A stretch of 64,000 nt of DNA from JBMONI01 sp049324575 (lineage in GTDB: Bacteria > Omnitrophota > Omnitrophia > Omnitrophales > Aquincolibacteriaceae), in assembly GCA_049324575.1 (NCBI GenBank), contig JBMONI010000002.1:111407-175406 (forward strand), given 5' to 3'. The notes below the pieces were generated by a model that worked only from the letters and a program-made list of their open reading frames with translations, was not told where the DNA came from and ran no database searches. Made by a program: the position numbers and the translations under genes. Positions 41,009 to 49,074 of this stretch are shown piece by piece; within the stretch, counting starts at the first letter, position 1; each line of letters opens with the position of its first letter.

Positions 41009-41296
41009 TCAGGCGTTCTTTTTCCCGAAAGCGGCGGCCACCCGGCGAAGGCTCGCCAAGCGGGCTTTTTTCTGCTCTGCGGTTCCGGTGCCCAGCATCT
41101 GGGAAGCGGTCGCAAGCGATCTGACGTTCATGGACTTTTTCGAAGGCGCGGGATCGGAGATCTGGTACGAATCCGCATAACTTGAAGTTTCTTGATAACC
41201 GGAAGTCGAAGACCCGGTTGAAGCCGTGTTCTCCCCGCCCCAGTTAAAACCGGAAAACAGCAAAACACAGATCAAAAGCGCTAATGTTTTTTTCAT
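41009..41296 (-). CDS. small exported protein of unknown function
   Basis: 95 residues with a signal peptide (KKTLALLICVLLFSGFNWG), a Ser/Thr/Gly-rich linker and a basic helical C-terminus (LGTGTAEQKKARLASLRRVA). No family is recognised. AAAAGGGGG precedes the ATG. The only good upstream promoter is at 41554-41582, and its transcript meets a strong terminator before this gene, so expression may depend on read-through. Confidence 0.6.
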   Translation of the reverse strand: MKKTLALLICVLLFSGFNWGGENTASTGSSTSGYQETSSYADSYQISDPAPSKKSMNVRSLATASQMLGTGTAEQKKARLASLRRVAAAFGKKNA

Positions 41297-41426
41297 GATA
41301 TCCCCCTTTTGTGACTCGACAATTGGACTTCCAACGGCCCCTTTTATTCAAACGGTGCGAGGTCCGAACCCCCTTACTGCAAGGATTCAAGGACATCCGT
41401 CCTTCCGAAAAAGCCGGTCCCCCTAA

Positions 41427-41467
41427 AAATAAAAAACCGCCGTCCGGTTATTGCAACCAGATGGCGG
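41427..41467 (-). terminator. intrinsic terminator upstream of the small exported protein gene
   Basis: On the minus strand CCGCC-A-TC-T-GGTT pairs with AACC-G-GA-C-GGCGG and is followed by TTTTTTATTTTT. It can end the short transcript from the promoter at 41554-41582 and also pckG read-through. Confidence 0.9.
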
Positions 41468-41547
41468 CCCGACCATCAGCTTACTACTTCCTCCGGAAGC
41501 ACCCCCCTTTCCGGACCTCTTATTCGCTCATATTTCCCAAAGAGCGT
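41428..41547 (-). ncRNA. candidate small RNA or riboswitch leader (about 120 nt)
   Basis: A strong promoter (TTGACG, 17 bases, TAGAAT) starts an RNA with three stems. These are CGCTC/GAGCG with a 12-base loop, a perfect seven-base TCCGGAA/TTCCGGA stem (41515-41509 with 41498-41492), and the terminator. GATGG-N8-CCATC can compete with the terminator stem. I cannot match it to a known riboswitch class. It is either a free sRNA or an attenuating leader of the small exported protein gene. Confidence 0.5.
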
Positions 41548-41553
41548 GAAGGA

Positions 41554-41582
41554 ATTCTAGCCACGGAAAATAGCCCCGTCAA
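41554..41582 (-). promoter_or_regulatory. promoter of the candidate small RNA
   Basis: TTGACG (41582-41577), a 17-base spacer and TAGAAT (41559-41554) on the minus strand, just behind the pckG stop. Confidence 0.75.
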
Positions 41583-41599
41583 GGGAGAAATAACCGCTT

Positions 41600-43369
41600 T
41601 CAGTCTACCTTAGCGGTCAATGCGCTCAACTCCTGGCGAAGTCCCTGAGGCAGCCGGTCCCCGAACTGGCTGAAGAATTTTTCAGTGTCTTCGACCTCGG
41701 CCTGCCAAGCTTCGGGATGGATCTCGAAGAGCTTTTCCAGATCTTTTGGGGGAATGTGGAGCCCTTCCAGATTCAGGTCTTTGAGATGAGGAATGCGTCC
41801 TAGAGGCGTCTCCCGGGCTTCCACCTGATCCCGCGTCCGCTCGATGATCCACTTCAGCACGCGGATATTATCGCCAAACCCCGGCCAGATGAACTTGCCG
41901 TCCTCATTGACGCGGAACCAGTTCACCGAAAAGATCTTCGGCGGATGCGTTAGTTTTTTCCCGACATTCAGCCAATGGGCGAAATAATCGCCCATATGAT
42001 AACCGCAGAAAGGAAGCATGGCCATCGGATCGCGCCTCAGCACCCCTTCCTTGTGGATCGCCGCGGCGGTCGTCTCGGAACCCGTCCGTGCCCCCATAAA
42101 AACCCCATGCTGCCAGCTTAAGGACTCGCAAACCAGAGGAATAAGCTGGGTCCGGCGGCCGCCAAAGATGATCGCTGAGATGGGAACTCCCTTGGGGTTG
42201 TGGAACTCTTTCGACAAGGTCGGCGCGTTCAGGATCGAAACCGTAAAACGCGAGTTCGGATGAGCCGCTTTCGACCCGCTCGAGGGATCCCACGCCTTGC
42301 CCTGCCAATCAAGCAAGTGTTCCGGCCTTTCGCCGTCGAGTCCCTCCCACCACGGATGGTTTTTCTCCGTATCCAAAGCGGTGTTCGTAAAAAGCGTCGG
42401 ATAGAACTTTTGGGCTTTAAGCGTTTTGATCATGTTCGGGTTGGTCTTGAGCGAAGTCCCTGGCGCGACCCCGAAAAGCCCCGCTTCGGGATTGATCGCC
42501 CACAGCCTCCCATCCGGCCCAACATTCAACCAGGCGATATCGTCACCCAACGTCCATATCTTATAGCCTGGCAAAGCCGACTTCAGCATAGCAAGGTTCG
42601 TCTTCCCGCAGGCCGAAGGCATGGCGGCCGTGACATAGGTCACATAACCTTTCGGATCCTCGATCCCCAGGACCACCATATGCTCCGCAAGCCAGCCCTC
42701 CTTGTACCCCTGCCAGGACGCGATCCTCAACGAAAAACATTTTTTCCCGAGAAGCGCGTTCCCGCCGTACCCCGAACCGATGCTCCAGACAAAATTTTCG
42801 TCGGGGAAATGCATGATAAACCGCTTGTTGGGATCGAAATCGCCGACAGAATGAAGCCCTTTGACGAAGTTCGTACTGTTACCGATCTTGGCAATAACGT
42901 CTTTGCTCATGCGCGTCATGATCCGCATGCTCACAGCGACATAGGTAATATCGGTCAGCTGAACGCAGGCCTTGGCGTAGGGAGAATCGGGATGCCCCAT
43001 CATGTAAGGAAGCACATACATCGTTCTCCCTTTCATGCAATTGACGGAAAGCTTACGCATCTTTTCCTTCGCTTCATCGGGATGCATCCAATTATTATTC
43101 GGACCCGCCGTTTCTTTGTCGGTATGACAAACGAAGGTCAAATGTTCCGTGCGGGCAACGTCGGTCGGATGACTGCGGTGAAAATAAGCATTGGGCCAGG
43201 CATGATGGTCGAGCCGCTGGAAGACCGGCGTATTGCCGATCTTCTCCTCTTTCATCCCGATCTCGAGCAACTTCCGCGTTTCTTCCTCGGAACCGTCACA
43301 CCAGTGGATACGGTCGGGCTTGCACAATTTCGCCTGTTCTTCGACCCATTGTTCGAGCGGTGTCGCCAT
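41600..43369 (-). CDS. pckG: phosphoenolpyruvate carboxykinase (GTP)
   Basis: 589 residues. It has GTP-type PEPCK marks: WVEEQAKLCKPDRIHWCDGS at the start, MPSACGKTNLAML (kinase-1a P-loop with the reactive cysteine), TLGDDIAWLN (kinase-2 metal Asp pair) and NWFRVNEDGKFIWPGFGDN. It converts oxaloacetate and GTP to PEP, CO2 and GDP in gluconeogenesis, opposite in sense to the nearby pyruvate kinase. The start at 43369 has AAGGAGAG eight bases upstream. An in-frame ATG at 43390 has none. It has its own promoter and is monocistronic. Confidence 0.97.
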   Translation of the reverse strand: MATPLEQWVEEQAKLCKPDRIHWCDGSEEETRKLLEIGMKEEKIGNTPVFQRLDHHAWPNAYFHRSHPTDVARTEHLTFVCHTDKETAGPNNNWMHPDEAKEKMRKLSVNCMKGRTMYVLPYMMGHPDSPYAKACVQLTDITYVAVSMRIMTRMSKDVIAKIGNSTNFVKGLHSVGDFDPNKRFIMHFPDENFVWSIGSGYGGNALLGKKCFSLRIASWQGYKEGWLAEHMVVLGIEDPKGYVTYVTAAMPSACGKTNLAMLKSALPGYKIWTLGDDIAWLNVGPDGRLWAINPEAGLFGVAPGTSLKTNPNMIKTLKAQKFYPTLFTNTALDTEKNHPWWEGLDGERPEHLLDWQGKAWDPSSGSKAAHPNSRFTVSILNAPTLSKEFHNPKGVPISAIIFGGRRTQLIPLVCESLSWQHGVFMGARTGSETTAAAIHKEGVLRRDPMAMLPFCGYHMGDYFAHWLNVGKKLTHPPKIFSVNWFRVNEDGKFIWPGFGDNIRVLKWIIERTRDQVEARETPLGRIPHLKDLNLEGLHIPPKDLEKLFEIHPEAWQAEVEDTEKFFSQFGDRLPQGLRQELSALTAKVD

Positions 43370-43445
43370 TTCAAGTCTCTCCTTTTTCAAATCTTAAGAA
43401 AATACGGCTGGTCCTTCGCCTACGGCTAGGCCTTTCGTGGCGGGG

Positions 43446-43474
43446 ATTATAGCAATAAATCCTTCCGGCGCCAA
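43446..43474 (-). promoter_or_regulatory. promoter of pckG
   Basis: TTGGCG (43474-43469), a 17-base spacer and an extended TGC-TATAAT (-10 at 43451-43446) on the minus strand, about 80 bases before pckG. Confidence 0.7.
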
Positions 43475-43541
43475 AATGATTCTATCCAAAGCCCTTTTAA
43501 AACACGGCACGCGGCCGGAGGAGCGGAAAACGCCCTCCCCC

Positions 43542-44498
43542 TTATTTCCCGCTGGGAAGATAAGGGCATTTTTCCTTGGCGGCAAGGACCGCGCAATCTT
43601 CAGCGCACGGGATAATGCTGACCGTCGCCTCGCACGCAGGAATATTTTCATGGAGATCCCGCTCGACGCTCTTCGCCAGCCGATGGGCTTCGTCAAAAGG
43701 CAGAGCCTTCGGCAGGACTAATTTGAGCTCGACAAAGTTATGCCGTCCTGAACTGCGGCTCCGGACATCCCGGAATTCACAGCATTGGCCGAGATATTTT
43801 CCAAGCTGCTTCATAACCTCCATTTTCCCCTTCTCCTCCAGAGAGGCGTCCAGCAATTTGAGAAATGCCCGTTTTGCAAGACCGAAAGAAGGAAGCGAGA
43901 TCAAAAAACTCACGATCAGGGTCGCGGCCGGATCAAGGTAGACCGCCCAGGGGCTGAGAGGGGTCCGTGAAAGGAGGACAGCCAGCAAAAAGGCCGCCGC
44001 AACGGTCAGAGAGATAAAACCTTCCAGCTGATAATGGACCCCTTCGGCACGGACCGCCGGAGAATCGCTGGCCCGGCCGAGCGCAAGGATCCAGGCCGCT
44101 CCGATAAAATTGACCATCGCGCTGATCACGCTGAACCCGAAACCCAGCCACGGCATCCCGATCTCCTTGGGATGCAGAAGATGCATGAGCGCCTGAAACG
44201 ACATGGCAAAGGCAATGCCGATCAGCACCATGCCTTCGAGCGCCTCGCAGACATGCTCCACCTTCCCGTAGCCGTAATTATGGAGCGGATCCGCCGGACG
44301 GCTTGAAAGCTCCACGGAATAATAAAGGATCCCCGACACAATGAGCCCGACCACGGTGATCCCGAGATCGGCAGCGATCGCGAGCGAATTGACAAAAACC
44401 AGCGCCGTGGCCTTCAGGACAAAAAGAAGGATATTGCCGAACAAGCTGACCTGCGCTGCGCGAAACATCAATTGGGGGTTGGGGATCCCGGAAACCAT
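43542..44498 (-). CDS. cation diffusion facilitator with atypical metal-site residues
   Basis: 318 residues from ATG 44498 (GGAG upstream); a GTG at 44528 would add ten residues with no ribosome site. Six hydrophobic segments are followed by a C-terminal cytoplasmic domain with FRDVRSRSSGRHNFVELKLV. NYGYGKVEHVCEALEG and HYQLEGFISL fit the CDF fold. The TM2 metal pair is altered: FieF has D-x3-D, here Asp-x3-Thr (ADLGIT). TM5 has His-x3-Glu instead of His-x3-Asp. The metal is therefore uncertain. The C-terminus adds a Cys-rich tail (CEATVSIIPCAEDC...KEKCPY). It is monocistronic with a -10 box near 44550. Confidence 0.82.
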   Translation of the reverse strand: MVSGIPNPQLMFRAAQVSLFGNILLFVLKATALVFVNSLAIAADLGITVVGLIVSGILYYSVELSSRPADPLHNYGYGKVEHVCEALEGMVLIGIAFAMSFQALMHLLHPKEIGMPWLGFGFSVISAMVNFIGAAWILALGRASDSPAVRAEGVHYQLEGFISLTVAAAFLLAVLLSRTPLSPWAVYLDPAATLIVSFLISLPSFGLAKRAFLKLLDASLEEKGKMEVMKQLGKYLGQCCEFRDVRSRSSGRHNFVELKLVLPKALPFDEAHRLAKSVERDLHENIPACEATVSIIPCAEDCAVLAAKEKCPYLPSGK

Positions 44499-44617
44499 TC
44501 CATGCTCCATTTTAAAAAAATCAGACACGCCTTGGACGGATTTTGAGAGATTATAGATCGCTCCGCAAAAGAAAGGAAAACAATTACGGGGACCCGCGGT
44601 GACCCAGCCGCTTTGTT

Positions 44618-45745
44618 TTAAACCAGAGACGGGCCGGTTTTTCTTGCGGGTCCTTCTTGGGGCAATTGAACGGTAAAAACCGATCCTTGCCCGAGTACGC
44701 TTTCCACTTGGATCGAACCGCCATGCCGTTCGGCGATCTCTTTGCAGATCGAAAGTCCCAGGCCGACCCCTTTTTCGGCGCTGATGGCCGGTTTGCCGAA
44801 TTGTTCATAGCGGTTGAAGATCTTCGGGATATGCTCGGCCGCAATCCCGATCCCCGAATCGGAAACACGGCAAAGCCCATGCCCCGGCGTTTCCGCGATC
44901 TCGACCTTGATGAAGCCCTTTTCCGTATATTTGACCGCATTGTTCAGCAGGTTCGTGATACAGCGGGCAATCGCATCCCGGTCCCCATGGATCAAGACCG
45001 GTTTTTCGGGGAAGCGCGGCTCGAGCGCAAGCCCTTTCCGGGAAACATTCTTTTCGAAAAGCCTGCATAGTTCCTTCACAAGCTCTACGAGGTCAAATGC
45101 CGTGATCTGAAGGCTCGCACGGCCGGATTCCATTTTCGCCACGTCGAGCAGGTCGGAGGTAGTCCTCAGCAGACGCGCAATACAGCTCTGCGCAAGCTCG
45201 ATCAGTTCTTTTTGCAATGGCGTCAGGTTCTCGGCGTGCAGCTCGAGGAGCTGCGCCGTCACCTCCCGAAGCGCCGCGAGCGGATTCCTCAGCTCATGGC
45301 TCACCATGTGCACGAACCGGTCCTTTAGAAGAAGGATCCTCCGGCGTTCGACCGCATAATCGATCGCACGCAAAAGCCCGTCGGAGGTCACAACTCCCTT
45401 GATCAGATAGTCTTCTGCGCCGCGACGGACCGCTTCCCTTCCCCGGTTCTCATCGCTGATATTTCCGGTCAGGACGAGGATCGGGAGATCGAACGCCGCC
45501 TTACGAGCCGCCTCATAAGACTCAAGGCCCGAAGCGTCTGGCAGGCCGAGATCGCAAATAATGAGATCCGCCTCTCCCTTGTCGAGCACCGCGAGCCCCT
45601 CTTCAAGCGTTTTTGCGTGGGTCAACTGAAAGGTCCTGCCTTGGGCTTGGGCAAGCGATCGCCGGATCCACATCGCGTCCGTTTCGTCATCTTCGATCAA
45701 AAGGACCCGGGCCGGCGGACCGGGAAGTTTTTCAGGGCTCTCCAT
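44618..45745 (-). CDS. hybrid receiver-histidine kinase (REC-HisKA-HATPase)
   Basis: 375 residues. The receiver (about 12-130) has VLLIEDDETD and the phospho-acceptor Asp in IICDLGLP. HisKA follows (FVHMVSHELRNPLAA), then the ATPase domain with NLLNNAVKY, VSDSGIGI and GVGLGLSI. It has no membrane span, so it is a cytoplasmic response-regulated kinase. It lies 25 bases after the response regulator stop and is last in the operon that starts with the UrtA-like binding protein. Confidence 0.93.
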   Translation of the reverse strand: MESPEKLPGPPARVLLIEDDETDAMWIRRSLAQAQGRTFQLTHAKTLEEGLAVLDKGEADLIICDLGLPDASGLESYEAARKAAFDLPILVLTGNISDENRGREAVRRGAEDYLIKGVVTSDGLLRAIDYAVERRRILLLKDRFVHMVSHELRNPLAALREVTAQLLELHAENLTPLQKELIELAQSCIARLLRTTSDLLDVAKMESGRASLQITAFDLVELVKELCRLFEKNVSRKGLALEPRFPEKPVLIHGDRDAIARCITNLLNNAVKYTEKGFIKVEIAETPGHGLCRVSDSGIGIAAEHIPKIFNRYEQFGKPAISAEKGVGLGLSICKEIAERHGGSIQVESVLGQGSVFTVQLPQEGPARKTGPSLV

Positions 45746-45770
45746 GCATCCTCGAAGCGAGCGAGCGCCG

Positions 45771-46184
45771 CTAGAAAGGCAGTTCGCTTGTTTTCCAATA
45801 GACCGAAATGGTCTTCATGACGGAAAAATATTTATTAGGGTCCACGGGTTTGACCATATATCCGGCCACTCCGAGGGTGAACGCCTGGTGCTTATCGATC
45901 TCTTCGCGCGAAGAGGTCAGCATCACCACGGGGATCTTTTTTCGTTCGGGATCTTTTTTGAGATGCTGAAGGAATTCGATCCCGTTCATCACCGGCATAT
46001 TGATATCCAGAAGGATCAATCCCGGAAGCGCATGTCCCGACTCCATCAACCAGCGGAGCGCCTCTTCCCCGTTAGCGGCCACCTTGACTTCATTCGGAAC
46101 CCCCAGCTCTTTCAGGGCCCGCTCGATAGACATCACGTCCACTTCATCGTCTTCCACCAAAAGAATTTTTTGATCACTTCTCAT
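45771..46184 (-). CDS. single-domain response regulator
   Basis: 137 residues, receiver only. It has ILLVEDDEVD, the acceptor Asp in LILLDINMPVMNG, the switch threonine/serine in VVMLTSSREE, and the lysine in YMVKPVDPNK. There is no output domain, so it probably passes phosphate on or acts by protein contact (Rcp1/CheY-like). GGAG precedes the start. It sits between the PAS kinase and the hybrid kinase. It is separated from the PAS kinase by 157 bases that hold a repeat element. Confidence 0.95.
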   Translation of the reverse strand: MRSDQKILLVEDDEVDVMSIERALKELGVPNEVKVAANGEEALRWLMESGHALPGLILLDINMPVMNGIEFLQHLKKDPERKKIPVVMLTSSREEIDKHQAFTLGVAGYMVKPVDPNKYFSVMKTISVYWKTSELPF

Positions 46185-46222
46185 AACGCTCCTCTCACTC
46201 GTTGACGTTGACTTAGGGCCTT

Positions 46223-46344
46223 TAACAAAATGCGGCTTCTCTTCTCTCTCCGCAGGGCTGGGTTACGAGACAAAGCTGCAGGTCACGTTTAAACGTGACC
46301 TGCTAGAGTGCTGATTATCCAAACCTACCTTCTCCATTTTGTTA
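46223..46344. repeat. MITE-like element with terminal inverted repeats and a perfect 26-base central palindrome
   Basis: TAACAAAATG (46223-46232) is mirrored exactly by CATTTTGTTA (46335-46344). Between them lies a perfect palindrome at 46278-46303 (arms GCAGGTCACGTTT). The right end overlaps the stop of the PAS kinase. No coding potential is seen. The shape is that of a non-autonomous insertion, or of a processing/termination structure between two co-transcribed genes. Confidence 0.55.
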
Positions 46345-49074
46345 GAAGCTCTTAGGCAAAGTGAAATAAAATCGGCTTCCCTGTCCCACCCGGGACTCCA
46401 GCCAAATCCGGCCTCCGTGTAGTTCCACCGCTTTCTTGATAAGCGAAAGCCCGATTCCGGTCCCGCTCGCTTTCCCCTGGACCGGGATGGTCTGAAAAAG
46501 CTTGAAGATCCTCCCGAAATGCTTCTCGTCGATCCCCGGGCCGTTATCTTCGACGCAAAACTCCCACTCTTTTTCCCGCTCACAGCATGAAAGGATGATC
46601 CGCCCTTCTTCTTTATCCATATAATGGACGGCATTACTGAGCAGATTCTGAAACACCTGCTGGATCCGAACCCGCTGGCAGCGGAGCGTCGGCAAGGCAT
46701 TCGCAAAGGTCACTTTGATATGGGAGGGAACGCCGAGAAGCGCGATAGCTTCCCGGGCCAGATCGTTCAGGTCGACCTTTTCTTCCTGCTCTTTGACCCG
46801 TCCGATCCTGGAATATTCCAAAATGCCATTGATCAACTGGTCCATCTGGATGGACCTCTCCTTGAGAAGCCGGACCTGTTTTCGCCCTTCTTCTCCCAGC
46901 TTTTCCGCAAAATCCGCTTCGAGCCACGTCGCGAGCGAGGCGATCCCCCGAAGCGGCGCTTTGAGATCGTGCGAAACCACATAGGCAAAATCATTCAATT
47001 CATGGTTCGAGCGCTCAAGCTCATACGAAAGCTGGCGGAGCTCTTCCTCCCGCTTCTTGCGTTCGGAGATATCTTCTTTGACCGCGACGAAATGCGTGAT
47101 CTTGCCTTCAGGATTCTTGATCGGAGCGATCGACGCCGACTCCCAATAAAGCTCGCCGGATTTTTTTCTGTTATGGAATTCTCCATACCAGATCTTCCCC
47201 GAGGAAATCGTCTCCCAAAGGTTCCTGTAGAACTGGACCGTTTGTTCCCCTGACTTCAAAATGCGGGGATTCTGTCCGATCGCTTCCTCGAGCGTATAGC
47301 CGCTGATCTTTTCGAAGGCGGGGTTCACGTATTCGATCGCTCCCCTGGTGTCCGTGATCACGATTGTCGCGGAACTCTGTTCGACCGCCTGTAGCAACTT
47401 CGATATTCTTTCCTCATCCTGCTTCCGTTCGGTCATATCCGTCGCGACGCCAAGAAAGCCCGTGATGTCCCCCTGTTCATTCCTCAAAGCGGTCACGGAT
47501 AAAAGAACGGGAAAAGAGGACCCGTCTTTGCGGCGATACGTCCATTCATAGGTATTGGGCAGGTTCCTTTGTGCCTTAGCCACCATCACCTCGAAACCCG
47601 GCCGTACCGTTGCGTTCAATTCCCGGGAAAAAAGCTCGGCCCGTTTGCGGACTTCGTCGGGATCGTGGATCAGTTCCGGAGTAACCTTGCCGACCACTTC
47701 CTCAGCCCGGTACCCCAGCATTTTTTCGGCCGCCGTGTTAAAGGTCGTAATGATCCCCTCCGGCGTCGTCGCAATGATGGCCGCCCCGGCATGGGCCATG
47801 ATCGCCGCCTGAAAATGATTGACCCGCCGCAAGGCCGCTTCCGTTCGCTTTCGCTCCGTCACCTCCCGTTCAAGCGCTTGCTTGGACGCGGTGGTTTTTT
47901 TGAGATTTTCGGTCATCCGGTCAAAGGCCAGGGAAAGGTCCCCGATCTCATTGTCGAGCCGCAGACCCACGCGATGGTCCAGATTCCCCGATCCGATGAT
48001 CTCGCTGCCTTCTTTGAGGCGCAGGATCGGTTCAGCAATGAACCGGGAAAACCTTGCCGCAATGAACGCGATCCCAAATGCCATCAGCATGGCGACGCCC
48101 GCCGTGATTATCCCCAGGGCGCGGACCGGCGCCAGCGCTTCGCTGGCATCGACTTTGACGACCATCCCCCAGTTCAATTCCGGGACATATTGCCATCGGG
48201 CCAGGACTTTTTGGCCCCGGTAATCCGTCGAAAACCCAAGCCCCGTTTCTCCGAGAACGGCTTTTTGCAGGCTGGCGCACGAACGAAGACATGAAGCGGT
48301 ATCGATCTTTACTTTCAGCTGGAATGCCGCATCGGCCTTGAACCGGGTCGGCATGGTTAAGACGATCTCATGGCCGACCCTCTTGCCCAGGACGATCTCC
48401 CCCGTACTCGGAAGGCCCGTATAGTTCTGGGCGAACTCAGAAAGCATTTTCGCTTCCATCTGGAAAACGATCGTCCCCAAATGCCGGCTCTCTCCAAAGA
48501 CCGGGGCGGCAACAAATAAAGCATGCCGGCCCGAAGGCGGATAAAAATCGTAATCTGAGATCCCGACATTCAAGAAGGTATGAACGGAATCCACAAGACG
48601 GGCTAAGTTTGTATCTTTCAGCGCCGGGCTATTCAGATTCGCTCCGAAATCGCTTTCATGCTTCAAAGAAAAAACGACATCCCCTTCCCGGGAAACCAAA
48701 AGCATATCGTACATCGATAGGTTCATATCGAGATAACGCTGGAAAAGCCCTCGATAGGACGCGTCACGTTGCTTGTATTCTTCGCTTTGCGCCCCGAAAG
48801 CCTTCAGAGAAGCCGTCAACTCCTCAAGGGCGCGGATAGGGGTCGGCCCCGTGCCCCTTTCCGCCACGAAGGTTGAAATGGCGTTCAGCCTTTCTCTTAG
48901 TTCCGCTTGCCGGCCGTCGCTGATCGCGATCAATTTGTTCTCGATGTGATGCCGCAACGTTTGGGAAAAATGATGATAGGTGATGAGGGCCAAAAGGACC
49001 ACGGGAAGGATCGAACCCAGGCTGAAACTCCAAAAGATCTTCGAAAAAAGCTTCGATCGCCCCAAGCTTCTCAT
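46342..49074 (-). CDS. membrane histidine kinase with CACHE, HAMP and two PAS domains
   Basis: 910 residues from ATG 49074, which forms an ATGA overlap with the upstream gene (GGGGAGA upstream); an in-frame start at 49128 is rejected. Domain order: TM1 (about 13-33), a periplasmic CACHE-like region to about 325, TM2, HAMP (about 350-405, ISEPIL-like RFIAEPILRLKEG), PAS1 (about 440-560) and PAS2 (about 570-690, each ending in a PAC segment). HisKA (AYVVSHDLKAPLRG) and HATPase (NLLSNAVHYM, VEDNGPGI, GTGIGLSL) follow. It likely senses through the adjacent binding protein and phosphorylates the adjacent response regulator. Confidence 0.94.
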   Translation of the reverse strand: MRSLGRSKLFSKIFWSFSLGSILPVVLLALITYHHFSQTLRHHIENKLIAISDGRQAELRERLNAISTFVAERGTGPTPIRALEELTASLKAFGAQSEEYKQRDASYRGLFQRYLDMNLSMYDMLLVSREGDVVFSLKHESDFGANLNSPALKDTNLARLVDSVHTFLNVGISDYDFYPPSGRHALFVAAPVFGESRHLGTIVFQMEAKMLSEFAQNYTGLPSTGEIVLGKRVGHEIVLTMPTRFKADAAFQLKVKIDTASCLRSCASLQKAVLGETGLGFSTDYRGQKVLARWQYVPELNWGMVVKVDASEALAPVRALGIITAGVAMLMAFGIAFIAARFSRFIAEPILRLKEGSEIIGSGNLDHRVGLRLDNEIGDLSLAFDRMTENLKKTTASKQALEREVTERKRTEAALRRVNHFQAAIMAHAGAAIIATTPEGIITTFNTAAEKMLGYRAEEVVGKVTPELIHDPDEVRKRAELFSRELNATVRPGFEVMVAKAQRNLPNTYEWTYRRKDGSSFPVLLSVTALRNEQGDITGFLGVATDMTERKQDEERISKLLQAVEQSSATIVITDTRGAIEYVNPAFEKISGYTLEEAIGQNPRILKSGEQTVQFYRNLWETISSGKIWYGEFHNRKKSGELYWESASIAPIKNPEGKITHFVAVKEDISERKKREEELRQLSYELERSNHELNDFAYVVSHDLKAPLRGIASLATWLEADFAEKLGEEGRKQVRLLKERSIQMDQLINGILEYSRIGRVKEQEEKVDLNDLAREAIALLGVPSHIKVTFANALPTLRCQRVRIQQVFQNLLSNAVHYMDKEEGRIILSCCEREKEWEFCVEDNGPGIDEKHFGRIFKLFQTIPVQGKASGTGIGLSLIKKAVELHGGRIWLESRVGQGSRFYFTLPKSF

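Noticed and set aside
41428..41547. Known riboswitch class (c-di-GMP-I, glutamine downstream-peptide, SAM, ZTP, yybP-ykoY) in the leader after pckG
   Set aside because: Short words such as GGAAGTAG recall the glutamine motif, but the defining conserved cores of these classes are missing. It is kept only as an unassigned structured RNA.
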